Below, piece after piece: positions 17,155 through 25,592 of a stretch of DNA of 64,000 nucleotides. This stretch comes from JBDTVS01 sp040007095 (lineage in GTDB: Bacteria; Acidobacteriota; Vicinamibacteria; Vicinamibacterales; CAVVIG01). Positions within the stretch are counted from its first letter, which is position 1; the number at the start of each line of letters is the position of its first letter. The position numbers and the translations under genes were made by a program. Location: NCBI GenBank assembly GCA_040007095.1, contig JBDTVS010000190.1:1-64000 (forward strand). Reading direction: 5' to 3'. The notes under the pieces were generated by a model. It searched no databases. It was not told the origin of the DNA and saw only the letters and a program-made list of their open reading frames with translations.

Positions 17155-18006
17155 TTGTCGACCCCTGCTGACGTCATCGCACAGTTGTTTCGGCTCGACG
17201 GCCAGGTGGCGATTGTCACCGGGGGCATGGGGCGACTGGGCACTCAATACGTGAAGACGCTGGCCGCCGCGGGCGCGGCGGTCGCGATCTTCGACCTGCC
17301 GGGCCGGAGCCACGCGGACGTGCAGCGGCTCATCGACGAGGGGCAGCCGGTTGCGCTGTTTCCCGTCGATGCGACCGATCGCCCGTCAGTGGATCGCGCC
17401 GTTCAGGCGCTCACCGCGCGATTCGGTGCCGCCACCGTGCTGATCAATAACGCCGGTCTCGGCGCCTCCCCGGCCGATGCGGCGCTCGAGACCGGTCCGT
17501 TCGAGACGTATCCAGAAACCGCGTGGGACGCCATGCTCGACTCTCATCTCAAGAGCGCCCTGGTGGTCTCGCAATCCTTCATCGCGCAGTTCAAGATCGC
17601 GCGCCGGCACGACCCCCCGCTGACCGGCAGCATTGTCAACGTCTCGTCGACGTATGGCCTCGTGTCTCCCGACCAATCGGTCTACGACTACCGCCGCCGT
17701 GACGGGTCCGAGTACTACAAGCCGGTCGGCTACAGCGTGGCGAAATCGGGCATGCTGAATTTCACGCGATGGCTCGCGGAGTACGGCGCGCCATTCGGGC
17801 TCCGGGTCAACACGCTCGTGCCAGGCGGGGTGCGAGAGCCCGCTCACGCGCCGGAGTTTCTCGCCGCCTACGAACAGCGGACGCCCCTCGGCCGAATGGC
17901 CAGCGAGGACGACTACAACGGCGCGGTCCTGTTTCTCGCGTCCAGGGCCTCCGCATACATGACGGGCGCGATGCTGGTCGTCGACGGCGGCTGGACGATG
18001 CGCTAG
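17155..18006 (+). CDS. SDR oxidoreductase of nonulosonate-type cluster
   Basis: A 283-residue classical short-chain dehydrogenase. It has a nucleotide-binding loop T-G-G-M-G-R-L-G, N-N-A-G, I-V-N-V-S-S-T-Y-G and catalytic Tyr193/Lys197 in Y-S-V-A-K. It ends V-V-D-G-G-W-T, as normal for the family. The long insert before the catalytic Tyr resembles PtmA-like SDRs from legionaminic-type clusters (recognised by pattern only). The start used is TTG 17155, which gives a normal N-terminal extension; no ATG lies upstream of the Rossmann motif. The stop codon TAG at 18004-18006 borders the left end of the repeat at 18007. It is the first gene after the promoter at 16971. Confidence 0.8.
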   Translation: MSTPADVIAQLFRLDGQVAIVTGGMGRLGTQYVKTLAAAGAAVAIFDLPGRSHADVQRLIDEGQPVALFPVDATDRPSVDRAVQALTARFGAATVLINNAGLGASPADAALETGPFETYPETAWDAMLDSHLKSALVVSQSFIAQFKIARRHDPPLTGSIVNVSSTYGLVSPDQSVYDYRRRDGSEYYKPVGYSVAKSGMLNFTRWLAEYGAPFGLRVNTLVPGGVREPAHAPEFLAAYEQRTPLGRMASEDDYNGAVLFLASRASAYMTGAMLVVDGGWTMR

Positions 18007-18178
18007 TGTCCTGCGTTCGACGATTTACTACACGGCTTCCGGCGCGCGGCGCCCGCGTGGCAAGGAGCGACGACCGGGGATAGCGGGAGTAGCTGAGGGA
18101 GGAGCAACGCCGCCAGGCTTGGGGTGGAGGAGGGATGCCCCGCCCGGAAGACGTCCTAAAGCGTCGGACGCAGGACAC
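18007..18178. repeat. Core-sharing MITE-like element, GTGTCCTGCG termini
   Basis: A 172-bp element with 22-bp terminal inverted repeats, GTGTCCTGCGTTCGACGATT on the left and the complement of GTGTCCTGCGTCCGACGCTT on the right. On the minus strand its interior reads TTCCGGGCGGGGCATCCC, then GGCGGCGTTGCTC, then a GGGCGCCGCG arm, the same core as the elements at 27601, 32561, 58014 and 58175. It sits exactly between the SDR stop codon and the transketolase start. Confidence 0.75.
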
Positions 18179-18194
18179 AAGGTACCAAGGCGTA

Positions 18195-20141
18195 ATGGCT
18201 GAAAAAGATCACTCGGACAAACCCTTCACGGGCGCCGGCGGACTCGGGTACGTGTCGCTCGAGTCGATCCGGCGCGTGCGCGCGACCGTGAAGGATCCGT
18301 TCGTCTCCGCGGCGGTCGTCGCCGATATCTGCCGGATCAACACGCTCTACATGATTACCTTCGCAGGCTCGGGCCATATCGGGTCGAGCTTCAGCGCCAT
18401 GGACCTGATCACGTGGCTTTGGACGACGCATCTCGTCAATCCCAACAGCGGTCAGCCGGACGCTGATACGTATTTCTCCTCCAAGGGCCACGATGCCCCG
18501 GCTCTCTATTCGCTATTGATCGCGCTCGAGAAGCTCGATTTCGAATTGCTGCACCGATTGCGACGGCTCGATGGTCTGCCGGGGCATCCGGATGTGCACA
18601 CGCCTTTTATCGCCGCCAACACCGGCTCGCTCGGGATGGGCATTTCCAAGGCCTACGGCATGGCCCGCGCCCAGCGGCTGAAGGGCGCTGGCGGACGGAT
18701 CGTCGTGATGACCGGCGACGGCGAGCTGCAGGAAGGCCAAATCTGGGAGTCGCTCCAGCCCGCGGCCAACGAGCGCCTGTCCGAGATCACCGTCATCGTC
18801 GATCACAACAAGCTGCAGTCCGACTCGGCGGTGTCGGCGGTCAGCGACCTGGGACCGCTCGAAGACAAGTTTCGCGCCTTTGGCTGGCATGTCGCTCGAG
18901 TGGACGGCCACGATCTGCAGGCCGTCAGCGAGGCGTTCTCGTGCTTTGCCGCCGTGACCGATCGCCCCCACGTCCTCCTCGCCGATACGATCAAAGGCAA
19001 AGGGGTGTCCTTCATGGAGGGGCTCGCATGCGGCGACCAGACCTATCATTTCCATGCCGGCGCTCCCTCGCTGAAGGACTACACGGCCGCACTCGCCGAG
19101 CTTGTCGCCCGCGTCAATGGCGCGCTGGGCTCGCTCGGGCAAGCGCCCGTCGACGTAATTCCCGTGCCGGTTCCGATCCGCCAGGCGCCGTCAAAACCGG
19201 ATCGGCTCGTGGTCGCCTATGGGGACGAACTGCTGCAGATAGCCCGGCAGCGAAACGACATCGTCGTGCTCGACGCCGACCTGCTCTCTGACTGCGGCAT
19301 CGAAGCCTTCAAGGAGGAGCTGCCGGAACGCTTCATCGAGTGCGGCATCGCCGAGCAGCACATGGTGTCGGCGGCTGGCGGGATGGCGCTGCGCGGTCTG
19401 CTGCCGGTGGCGCACTCCTTCGCGTGCTTTCTCTCGACCCGCGCCAACGAGCAGATTTACAACAACGCCACCGAGCACCGCAAGATCATCTATACGGCGA
19501 CGCTCGCCGGAGTGGTGCCGGGCGGGCCGGGCCATTCGCACCAATCGGTCCGCGACATCTCCGCGATCGGATCGGTTCCCGGTCTGACCGCCATCGAACC
19601 GTGCAGCGAGCGCGAGGCACGGTTGGCCATTCGCTGGGCGATCGAACAGAACCCGGAGAGCACCTACCTTCGATTCGTCAACGTGCCTCTCGACCTTCCG
19701 TACGAATTGCCGGCGTCCTATGCCTTGGCGGTCGGACACGGGGTGGTGCTGCGGCCGGGAACTGACGCGGTGCTGGTGGGCTACGGCCCTGTCCTGCTCA
19801 GCGCCGCGTGCCGCGCCGCCGACGAGTTGGCGACCCAGGGCATCCAAGCGGCGGTCGTCAATCTGCCATGGCTGAATCGTGTGGACGAAGGCTGGGTGAG
19901 CGCCGCCTTCGCGGGCGTCCGCTTGATCGTCACGCTCGACAACCACTACGCGACGCTCGGCCAGGGCGTGATGGTTGCTGCGGCACTGGCGAGGACCGGG
20001 ACGCGCGCCGGTGTGTTGTCACTCGGATTGACCGATGTGCCCGCCTGCGGTTCGAACCTCGAGGTGCTCGCCCATCACGGCCTGGATGGGCCGTCAATCG
20101 CACGGGCGGTGCTCGACCGCTTCAGTCAGCAGGCTCCCTGA
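18195..20141 (+). CDS. Transketolase-like ThDP enzyme, both halves in one chain
   Basis: A 648-residue thiamin-diphosphate enzyme. The N-terminal half has G-H-I-G-S-S-F-S, the ThDP/Mg motif starting G-D-G at 174-176 and an N-K-L-Q-S-D close, plus I-K-G-K-G-V-S. The C-terminal half has the catalytic glutamate Glu387 in E-C-G-I-A-E-Q-H-M and G-P-G-H-S-H-Q-S-V. Transketolases move a two-carbon ketol unit between sugar phosphates. Its place between an SDR and an aldehyde dehydrogenase, upstream of NeuC, NeuB and NeuA homologues, argues for a dedicated role in making an unusual sugar acid rather than central metabolism (inference). The ATG at 18195 is preferred; an in-frame ATG at 18135 lies inside the upstream repeat. 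Confidence 0.85.
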   Translation: MAEKDHSDKPFTGAGGLGYVSLESIRRVRATVKDPFVSAAVVADICRINTLYMITFAGSGHIGSSFSAMDLITWLWTTHLVNPNSGQPDADTYFSSKGHDAPALYSLLIALEKLDFELLHRLRRLDGLPGHPDVHTPFIAANTGSLGMGISKAYGMARAQRLKGAGGRIVVMTGDGELQEGQIWESLQPAANERLSEITVIVDHNKLQSDSAVSAVSDLGPLEDKFRAFGWHVARVDGHDLQAVSEAFSCFAAVTDRPHVLLADTIKGKGVSFMEGLACGDQTYHFHAGAPSLKDYTAALAELVARVNGALGSLGQAPVDVIPVPVPIRQAPSKPDRLVVAYGDELLQIARQRNDIVVLDADLLSDCGIEAFKEELPERFIECGIAEQHMVSAAGGMALRGLLPVAHSFACFLSTRANEQIYNNATEHRKIIYTATLAGVVPGGPGHSHQSVRDISAIGSVPGLTAIEPCSEREARLAIRWAIEQNPESTYLRFVNVPLDLPYELPASYALAVGHGVVLRPGTDAVLVGYGPVLLSAACRAADELATQGIQAAVVNLPWLNRVDEGWVSAAFAGVRLIVTLDNHYATLGQGVMVAAALARTGTRAGVLSLGLTDVPACGSNLEVLAHHGLDGPSIARAVLDRFSQQAP

Positions 20142-20234
20142 TCGTGCGTCCACGCAACCAGACCGCGCGCCTCGTGTCTTGCCGGGCGGCGTTCGACGTC
20201 ACCGCAGCATGCCGGATTGTTCGAGACCTCTGAC

Positions 20235-21698
20235 GTGAGTTATCCAGACCACTGTCTTCACTGGATCGACGATGCCGAAGTGGCGGCATCGGGCGGCGCC
20301 GCGTTCGACAAGCGCTGTCCGATCGACGATCGGCTGCTGACCCGCGTGGCGCGCGGCGGATCCGACGATGTCGCGCAGGCCGTCGACGCGGCCGCACTCG
20401 CGGTCGATGCATGGAGTCGCACTCCGGCGCCGGTGCGTGGAGAAATCCTCGGCCGCGCTGCCGGGCTGCTGCGCGCGCAGGAATCGCGCCTCGCAGAGAT
20501 CGTGCAGGCCGAAACGGGGAAGCCCTGGAAGAACGCGCTGGCTGAAGTCCGGTCGTCCGCGGACCTCGGCGTCTTCATGCAGAGCGAAACGAGTCGTCTC
20601 TACGGTAAGACCATGACCAGTCCGATTCCGCATCGGACGGTCTACACCGTGCGGCAGCCGATGGGAATCTGTGCGGCGATCATGCCGTTCAACAGCCCGT
20701 TGGCCGGCGTGGCCTGGAAGGTCTTTCCCGCGCTCGCGTGCGGGAATGCGGTCGTCGCCAAGTCTCACGAGCTGACCCCGTATACCGCCGTCGCGTTCGG
20801 ACAGCTGCTGCGCGAGGCGGGCGTGCCGCGCGGCGTGTACTCGGTCGTTCAAGGCCTCGGCGCCGAGGTGGGTACGCCGCTCGTCAGCGACGCTCGCGTC
20901 GCGCTCGTGAGCTTCACGGGGGCGGTCGCCACCGGAAAGCTGATTCAGAAGACGGTCAGCGAACGGGCGGTGCTGGCGAAGGTGTGTCTGGAACTGGGTG
21001 GCAAGAATCCGCTCGTGGTCTGCGACGATGCGGACCTGGGGCTGGCCGCGGAGTTGGCGGTCGCCTCGGCGTTTATCGATGCAGGACAGCGCTGCGCGTC
21101 CGGCAGCCGTATCATCGTCTTCGATCGCGTGTACGACGCATTTTGCGATGCGATGCTGAAGCTCACCGCGGCGACGAAGGTGGGGTCGGGTCCGGACGAC
21201 GATTGTGGACCGGTCATCAGCAGGCAGAGCCTCGAGCGGCTGGTGGCGGAGGTTGAGGCGGCCGTGGCCCGCGGTGCACGGCTGCTGGCTGGCGGTCACG
21301 GCGTGGACGCGCTCGCGCCGGGCTATTACATGGCGCCGACGGTGCTCGACCGGATCGCCCACGATGATCCCGTTTCCACCGGAGAGCTGTTCGGGCCCGT
21401 GACGTGCCTGTATCGCGTCCAGGATTTCGACGAAGCCGTGGCACTCGCGAACGCGACCGACTTCGGGCTGACCGGCGCGATTCACACCTCGAGCCTGCAC
21501 CGCATCGAAGCGTTCGTCGCCAGGTATCGTGCCGGTCTCGTCTCGATCAACGGCGCGACCTATGGCGCCGGGCCGCACATGCCGTTTGGCGGCGTCAAGA
21601 ACTCCGGAAACGGCTTCAGGGAGCCGGGCACCGAAGCGCTCGACGTCTATGCGGACTGGAAAACGGTGGTAGTGAACCACGATCCCAGACGCGCGTGA
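20235..21698 (+). CDS. NAD(P)-dependent aldehyde dehydrogenase
   Basis: A 487-residue aldehyde dehydrogenase. Cofactor and active-site motifs are intact: M-P-F-N-S-P-L-A-G-V-A-W-K, S-F-T-G-A-V-A-T-G, general base Glu253 in L-E-L-G-G-K-N and nucleophile Cys287 in A-G-Q-R-C-A-S. The C-terminal P-F-G-G-V-K-N-S-G-N-G is standard. The substrate cannot be read from sequence. Position after the transketolase and before the NeuC-like gene suggests oxidation of a sugar aldehyde in the same pathway, or supply of an acyl group. Start is GTG 20235 (M-S-Y-P-D-H); a TTG at 20217 is also in frame. Confidence 0.87.
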   Translation: MSYPDHCLHWIDDAEVAASGGAAFDKRCPIDDRLLTRVARGGSDDVAQAVDAAALAVDAWSRTPAPVRGEILGRAAGLLRAQESRLAEIVQAETGKPWKNALAEVRSSADLGVFMQSETSRLYGKTMTSPIPHRTVYTVRQPMGICAAIMPFNSPLAGVAWKVFPALACGNAVVAKSHELTPYTAVAFGQLLREAGVPRGVYSVVQGLGAEVGTPLVSDARVALVSFTGAVATGKLIQKTVSERAVLAKVCLELGGKNPLVVCDDADLGLAAELAVASAFIDAGQRCASGSRIIVFDRVYDAFCDAMLKLTAATKVGSGPDDDCGPVISRQSLERLVAEVEAAVARGARLLAGGHGVDALAPGYYMAPTVLDRIAHDDPVSTGELFGPVTCLYRVQDFDEAVALANATDFGLTGAIHTSSLHRIEAFVARYRAGLVSINGATYGAGPHMPFGGVKNSGNGFREPGTEALDVYADWKTVVVNHDPRRA

Positions 21699-21717
21699 AG
21701 GATCGATCCGGTAGCCG

Positions 21718-22941
21718 ATGACCACACTGATCGCTTCGGCCGCCCGCAAGCTGGCGCGCGGCGGAAAACGCCGGATCTGTTTTCCGCTGACCAATCGGGC
21801 GTACTACGGGCGCAGCCAGTTGCTGATCAGGAAGCTCCACGCCCATCCGGAGCTTGAGCTGGAGCTGATGCTCGGCGGTTCGATTCTGCTCGACAAGTAC
21901 AGCCAGCACATCGCGGACGACATCGAGGCCGGCGGGTTCACCATTTCCGCCTCGCTGTTCAACGTCATCGAAGGTGGGAACCACGTGGCGATGGCGAAGA
22001 CGGCGTGTCTCACCGCGCTCGAGTTCACCAACGGCCTGCATGCCATCAACCCCGACGTCGTGATTATCTGCGGAGATCGATTCGAGCAGCTCGCCATCGC
22101 GATGGCGGCCGCCTATCTCAATCTGACCGTCGCGCACATCGAAGGCGGAGACGTCAGCGGGTCGATCGACGAGAGCGTTCGTCATGCGATCACGAAACTG
22201 GCGCACATCCACTTCGTCACCAATGAGGATGCGCGGCGGCGGGTGCTGGCGATGGGGGAAGATCCCGCCTACGTCTTCAACACCGGTTCGCTCGACGTCG
22301 AGCTGGCGTCCCGGGTCGACACCGCTCTGGACGGCGATCGCGTGAACAGCCACGGCGTCGGGCACGCGGTGGATATCTCACAGCCGTTCCTGATGGTGAT
22401 TCAGCATCCGGTGACGACCGAGCGGGACAACCGCGAGCATCTCGAAACGACACTGCGGGCCGTCGCCATGCTCGACATGCCGACGTTGTGGTTCTGGCCC
22501 AATCCCGACGCGGGCACGGCGGAGATGGCGGAGAGCCTGCGGCACTTCCGCGAGCAGCACGGAGCGGCGACCGAGAAGATGCGCTTCATCACGAACGTTC
22601 CGGCCGACGAGTTCGTCGCGATGCTCCGGCAGGCCGCCTGCCTCATCGGCAATTCATCCGCGGGGATCAAGGAATGCTCCTTCCTCGGCACGCCGGTGGT
22701 GAACATCGGGGGACGACAGCAGGGGCGGCTGGCCGCCGAGCATGTCGTGCAGGTCGGGTACGACAGCGAGGCGATTCGCTCCGCGGTGGCAGCCCAGCTC
22801 CGGCATGGCCGCTACGCGGCATCGCACATCTACTATCAACCGGAGGCCAGCCAGGCGATTGTCGATGTCCTGGCCGGCGTCGAGCTCTACACCCAGAAAC
22901 GCTTTCACGAACCCGCGAACGACAGAGTGAATGTGCCATGA
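21718..22941 (+). CDS. neuC: UDP-N-acetylhexosamine 2-epimerase (hydrolysing), NeuC-like
   Basis: A 407-residue member of the UDP-GlcNAc 2-epimerase family. It has L-T-N-R-A-Y-Y-G-R near the N-terminus, C-G-D-R-F-E-Q-L-A, A-H-I-E-G-G-D-V-S-G-S-I-D-E-S-V-R-H-A-I-T-K and I-G-N-S-S-A-G-I-K-E. The absence of a WecB-like pattern and the partnership with NeuB favour the hydrolysing (NeuC/LegG-like) type, which releases UDP and gives a free ManNAc-type sugar for NeuB. Its stop overlaps the neuB start (ATGA). Confidence 0.85.
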   Translation: MTTLIASAARKLARGGKRRICFPLTNRAYYGRSQLLIRKLHAHPELELELMLGGSILLDKYSQHIADDIEAGGFTISASLFNVIEGGNHVAMAKTACLTALEFTNGLHAINPDVVIICGDRFEQLAIAMAAAYLNLTVAHIEGGDVSGSIDESVRHAITKLAHIHFVTNEDARRRVLAMGEDPAYVFNTGSLDVELASRVDTALDGDRVNSHGVGHAVDISQPFLMVIQHPVTTERDNREHLETTLRAVAMLDMPTLWFWPNPDAGTAEMAESLRHFREQHGAATEKMRFITNVPADEFVAMLRQAACLIGNSSAGIKECSFLGTPVVNIGGRQQGRLAAEHVVQVGYDSEAIRSAVAAQLRHGRYAASHIYYQPEASQAIVDVLAGVELYTQKRFHEPANDRVNVP

Positions 22942-23975
22942 CAGACGACAGCGCAGTCTTGACGATCGGCGATCGAGAGGTCGGCCGCGGCCGCCCGTGC
23001 TTCATCATCGCGGAAGCCGGGATTAACCATAACGGCGACGTGAAGGTCGCCGCCGAGCTCGTCGAGGCCGCTGCCGAAGCCGGCGCCGACGCGATTAAGT
23101 TTCAGACCCACCTTCCCGAGCACGAGATGCTGCGCGATGGCGCCACGGCGTCGTATGTCGGGGAGTCGCTGTTCGACCTGTTGACGCGCACCGCCCTTTC
23201 GCCGGAGGCGCACTACACGCTGCGCGACCTCGCGGCCCGCAAAGGCATCGTGTTCCTCTCCACGCCGTTTTCGCGCGAAGCGGCCGATTTTCTGGAGACG
23301 CTCGACCTGCCCGTCTTCAAGACCGGCTCGGGAGAGCTGACCAACCTTCCGCTGCAGCGTCACATCGCTCGCAAGGGCAAGCCGATGATCATCTCGACCG
23401 GCATGTCCACGCCCGAGGAGATCGACGGCACGGTGTCGGCCGTCAAGGCTGTCGGCGCGACCTTCGCACTGATGCATTGCACCTCGACCTACCCCACCCC
23501 CTTCGAGCACGTGCAGCTTGGCTGCATCGACGATCTGCGGCGGCGCTATCGGGTGCCGGTCGGTCTGTCGGACCATACGCTCGGGAATTACATGGCGTTT
23601 GCCGCGGCGGCGCTCGGCGCGAACCTGTTCGAGAAGCACTTCACCGTCTCGCGGTCCCTGCCTGGTCCGGATCAGCAGGGTTCGATGGAGCCGGCGGAAC
23701 TTCAGGATCTGGTGCGCGGGGTTCGCGCCATCGAGAAAGCGCTCGGCGCGACGAAACAGATTCAGCCCGGAGAGCAGGATGTGCGGGACATGGCCCTGCA
23801 CAGCGTCGTGTCGGTGCGCGAGATCGCAGCGGGTGCCACTATCGGCGTCGCCGACGTGTGGGCCAAGCGGCCCGGGACCGGCATTCCGGCCGGTCAGTTG
23901 GACAAGATCGTCGGACGTGTGGCGAGACGCGATATTGCGAAAGGGCGTCTCGTGGCCTGGGACGATCTCGTCTGA
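22938..23975 (+). CDS. neuB: Nonulosonic acid synthase, NeuB family
   Basis: A 345-residue protein with the NeuB barrel and a C-terminal SAF (antifreeze-like) domain. Diagnostic segments are I-A-E-A-G-I-N-H-N-G, A-I-K-F-Q-T, F-K-T-G-S-G-E-L-T-N, S-T-G-M-S, H-C-T-S-T-Y-P, L-S-D-H-T-L-G and F-E-K-H-F-T. The SAF tail contains R-P-G-T-G-I-P. It condenses a ManNAc-type hexosamine with phosphoenolpyruvate to a nine-carbon keto acid. Which nonulosonate (neuraminic, legionaminic or another) cannot be decided from sequence. Start ATG 22938 overlaps the preceding stop by four bases. Confidence 0.93.
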   Translation: MTDDSAVLTIGDREVGRGRPCFIIAEAGINHNGDVKVAAELVEAAAEAGADAIKFQTHLPEHEMLRDGATASYVGESLFDLLTRTALSPEAHYTLRDLAARKGIVFLSTPFSREAADFLETLDLPVFKTGSGELTNLPLQRHIARKGKPMIISTGMSTPEEIDGTVSAVKAVGATFALMHCTSTYPTPFEHVQLGCIDDLRRRYRVPVGLSDHTLGNYMAFAAAALGANLFEKHFTVSRSLPGPDQQGSMEPAELQDLVRGVRAIEKALGATKQIQPGEQDVRDMALHSVVSVREIAAGATIGVADVWAKRPGTGIPAGQLDKIVGRVARRDIAKGRLVAWDDLV

Positions 23976-24027
23976 ACACACGGCACGACACGACGACGGA
24001 CGGATCGTGACGGTCAGGTTGTGTTCA

Positions 24028-24057
24028 TGAACCACAGCGATCACAAAGCGCACGAAG
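24028..24057. repeat. Partial copy of the AACCACNAAG palindromic repeat
   Basis: TGAACCACAGCGATCACAAA and the following GCGCACGAAG resemble one arm of the element at 12121-12231. The opposite arm was not found, so this looks like a decayed or truncated copy. It lies in the 116-bp gap between neuB and neuA. Confidence 0.45.
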
Positions 24058-24091
24058 ACGTCTGGATGCGAGCGTGTGACGCGCTCAGGGC

Positions 24092-24802
24092 GTGAAGGTT
24101 CTCGGTATCGTGACGGCCCGTGGCGGTTCCAAGGGGATCCCCGGGAAGAACCTGAAACCCCTGGCCGGCAAGCCCCTCATTGCCTACACGGTCGAAGCGG
24201 CACGGGCATCGGGCGCGCTGGACCGTCTGATTCTGTCCACCGACGACGGCGCGATTGCCGAGGCGGGTCGGGCGCTGGGGTGTGACGTCCCATTCCTCCG
24301 GCCCGCCGAATTGGCGCGCGATGATACCCCGCATCTTCCGGTCATTCAGCATGCGGTCCGATGGCTGGACGAGCACGCCGGCTATCGGCCTGAGGCCGTG
24401 ATGATCCTGCAGCCCACCTCGCCGCTCCGGCAGCCCGAGGATATCCGCGCGTCCATTGCGCTGCTCGAGCGGTCGGGCGCGGATTCGGCGTTGAGCGTCA
24501 GCGAGATCCCGGCGCACGTGCACCCGATGCGCACGCTGCGGGTCGATGAGACGGGCGCCGCCGTCCTGTTCGTCACTGGCGGGCCGGTGCGTCAACGCAT
24601 CAACCGCCGGCAGGACCTTCCCGCTGCCTGGGTGATGAACGGAGCCATCTATATTTGCCGTACCGGCGTGCTGTTTGCCGGCCAGCCCAGCCTGTACGGT
24701 GACCGCGTCGTGGCGTATCGCATGCCGGCCCGCCGCGGCGTCAGCATCGACGATGCCGAGGACTGGGCCGCCGCCGAGCGCGCGCTCCTCGATGTTCGTT
24801 GA
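24092..24802 (+). CDS. neuA: CMP-nonulosonate cytidylyltransferase, NeuA family
   Basis: A 236-residue cytidylyltransferase. It has the nucleotide-binding T-A-R-G-G-S-K-G-I-P-G-K-N-L motif, L-S-T-D-D, L-Q-P-T-S-P-L-R, R-R-Q-D-L-P and N-G-A-I-Y. The family activates sialic-acid-like sugars as CMP-sugars for glycosyltransferases. A GTG start at 24092 gives the normal N-terminus M-K-V-L-G-I-V. It follows neuB after a gap containing a partial repeat. Confidence 0.92.
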   Translation: MKVLGIVTARGGSKGIPGKNLKPLAGKPLIAYTVEAARASGALDRLILSTDDGAIAEAGRALGCDVPFLRPAELARDDTPHLPVIQHAVRWLDEHAGYRPEAVMILQPTSPLRQPEDIRASIALLERSGADSALSVSEIPAHVHPMRTLRVDETGAAVLFVTGGPVRQRINRRQDLPAAWVMNGAIYICRTGVLFAGQPSLYGDRVVAYRMPARRGVSIDDAEDWAAAERALLDVR

Positions 24803-24874
24803 AGGCACGGTCCTGCTCGAACCCTCAGGCCTTGGCAGCACCCTGGAAATGACGAGTGCACCCCAAACAGTCCG

Positions 24875-25513
24875 ATGAATGTTGAAGAACACCGCGATTT
24901 GAGGATGCTCGAAGCTGTCCACCGGGACTCGCGCGTGACGCAGCGCGGTCTGGCGAGCCAGCTCGGGATTGCGCTGGGGCTGGCCAATGTGTATCTCAAG
25001 CGGATGATCCACAAGGGTTTCATCAAGTGCGTCAATGTGCGGTCCAATCGCATTACCTACCTGGTGACGCCGCGTGGCATCGCAGAGAAGGCGCGCCTGA
25101 CCTACGAGTTCATGGACTACTCGCTGCATCTTTACGGCGAAGTCCGGCGGCATCTGCGGACGGTGCTGTACGATTGCGCGGCGGCCGGACAGCGCGTCGC
25201 CATTTGCGGCCGGGGGGAGGCCGCCGAGCTCGCCTATCTGTCGCTGAAGGAATCGGGGCTGGAGCCGGTCGCGATCTTCGATACCGAGGGCGGCGCGCAG
25301 TTTCTCGGCATGCCCGTGCTCTCCATCACGGCGCACGACCAGGTCGAGTACGACCTGGTGATTGTTGCTACGCTCGAACCCTCGGGGCCGCGGCTGGCCG
25401 ATCTGCTCGGCGTCGGCGTGCCGAGGGAGAAGCTGTTTCCGCTGCGTAACGATCCAGCGACCAAGCGTGGCAGAAGCACCGCCCGCCGCTCGGGCAACGG
25501 CAAACACGGGTAG
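24875..25513 (+). CDS. Winged-helix regulator with C-terminal nucleotide-sugar-type Rossmann domain
   Basis: A 212-residue two-domain protein. Residues about 5-75 form a MarR/EPS-associated type winged helix (T-Q-R-G-L-A-S-Q-L-G-I-A-L-G-L-A-N recognition helix region, followed by a wing). Residues about 105-185 have a G-R-G-E-A-A-E-L-A-Y-L-S-L-K-E motif, an I-F-D-T-E strand and Y-D-L-V-I-V-A-T, resembling the nucleotide-sugar-binding N-terminal domain of PglD-like enzymes. The tail is basic. It probably binds DNA and senses a sugar nucleotide or related metabolite (inference), controlling the surrounding glycan genes. It lies between the nonulosonate module and the epimerase module. Confidence 0.75.
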   Translation: MNVEEHRDLRMLEAVHRDSRVTQRGLASQLGIALGLANVYLKRMIHKGFIKCVNVRSNRITYLVTPRGIAEKARLTYEFMDYSLHLYGEVRRHLRTVLYDCAAAGQRVAICGRGEAAELAYLSLKESGLEPVAIFDTEGGAQFLGMPVLSITAHDQVEYDLVIVATLEPSGPRLADLLGVGVPREKLFPLRNDPATKRGRSTARRSGNGKHG

Positions 25514-25592
25514 TCGCCGCTCGGTTCGTGTCCCACCCCGGAATCTGTTACGACGTCACCAAGACACGAAGGCAAAAGGCAAAAGCTTCCTC

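Noticed and set aside
20199..21794. 531-codon minus-strand open frame
   Set aside because: Antisense to the aldehyde dehydrogenase gene.
25557..25585. Sequence resembling an arm of the AACCACNAAG repeat
   Set aside because: The match is short and the second arm is missing; it may be chance.
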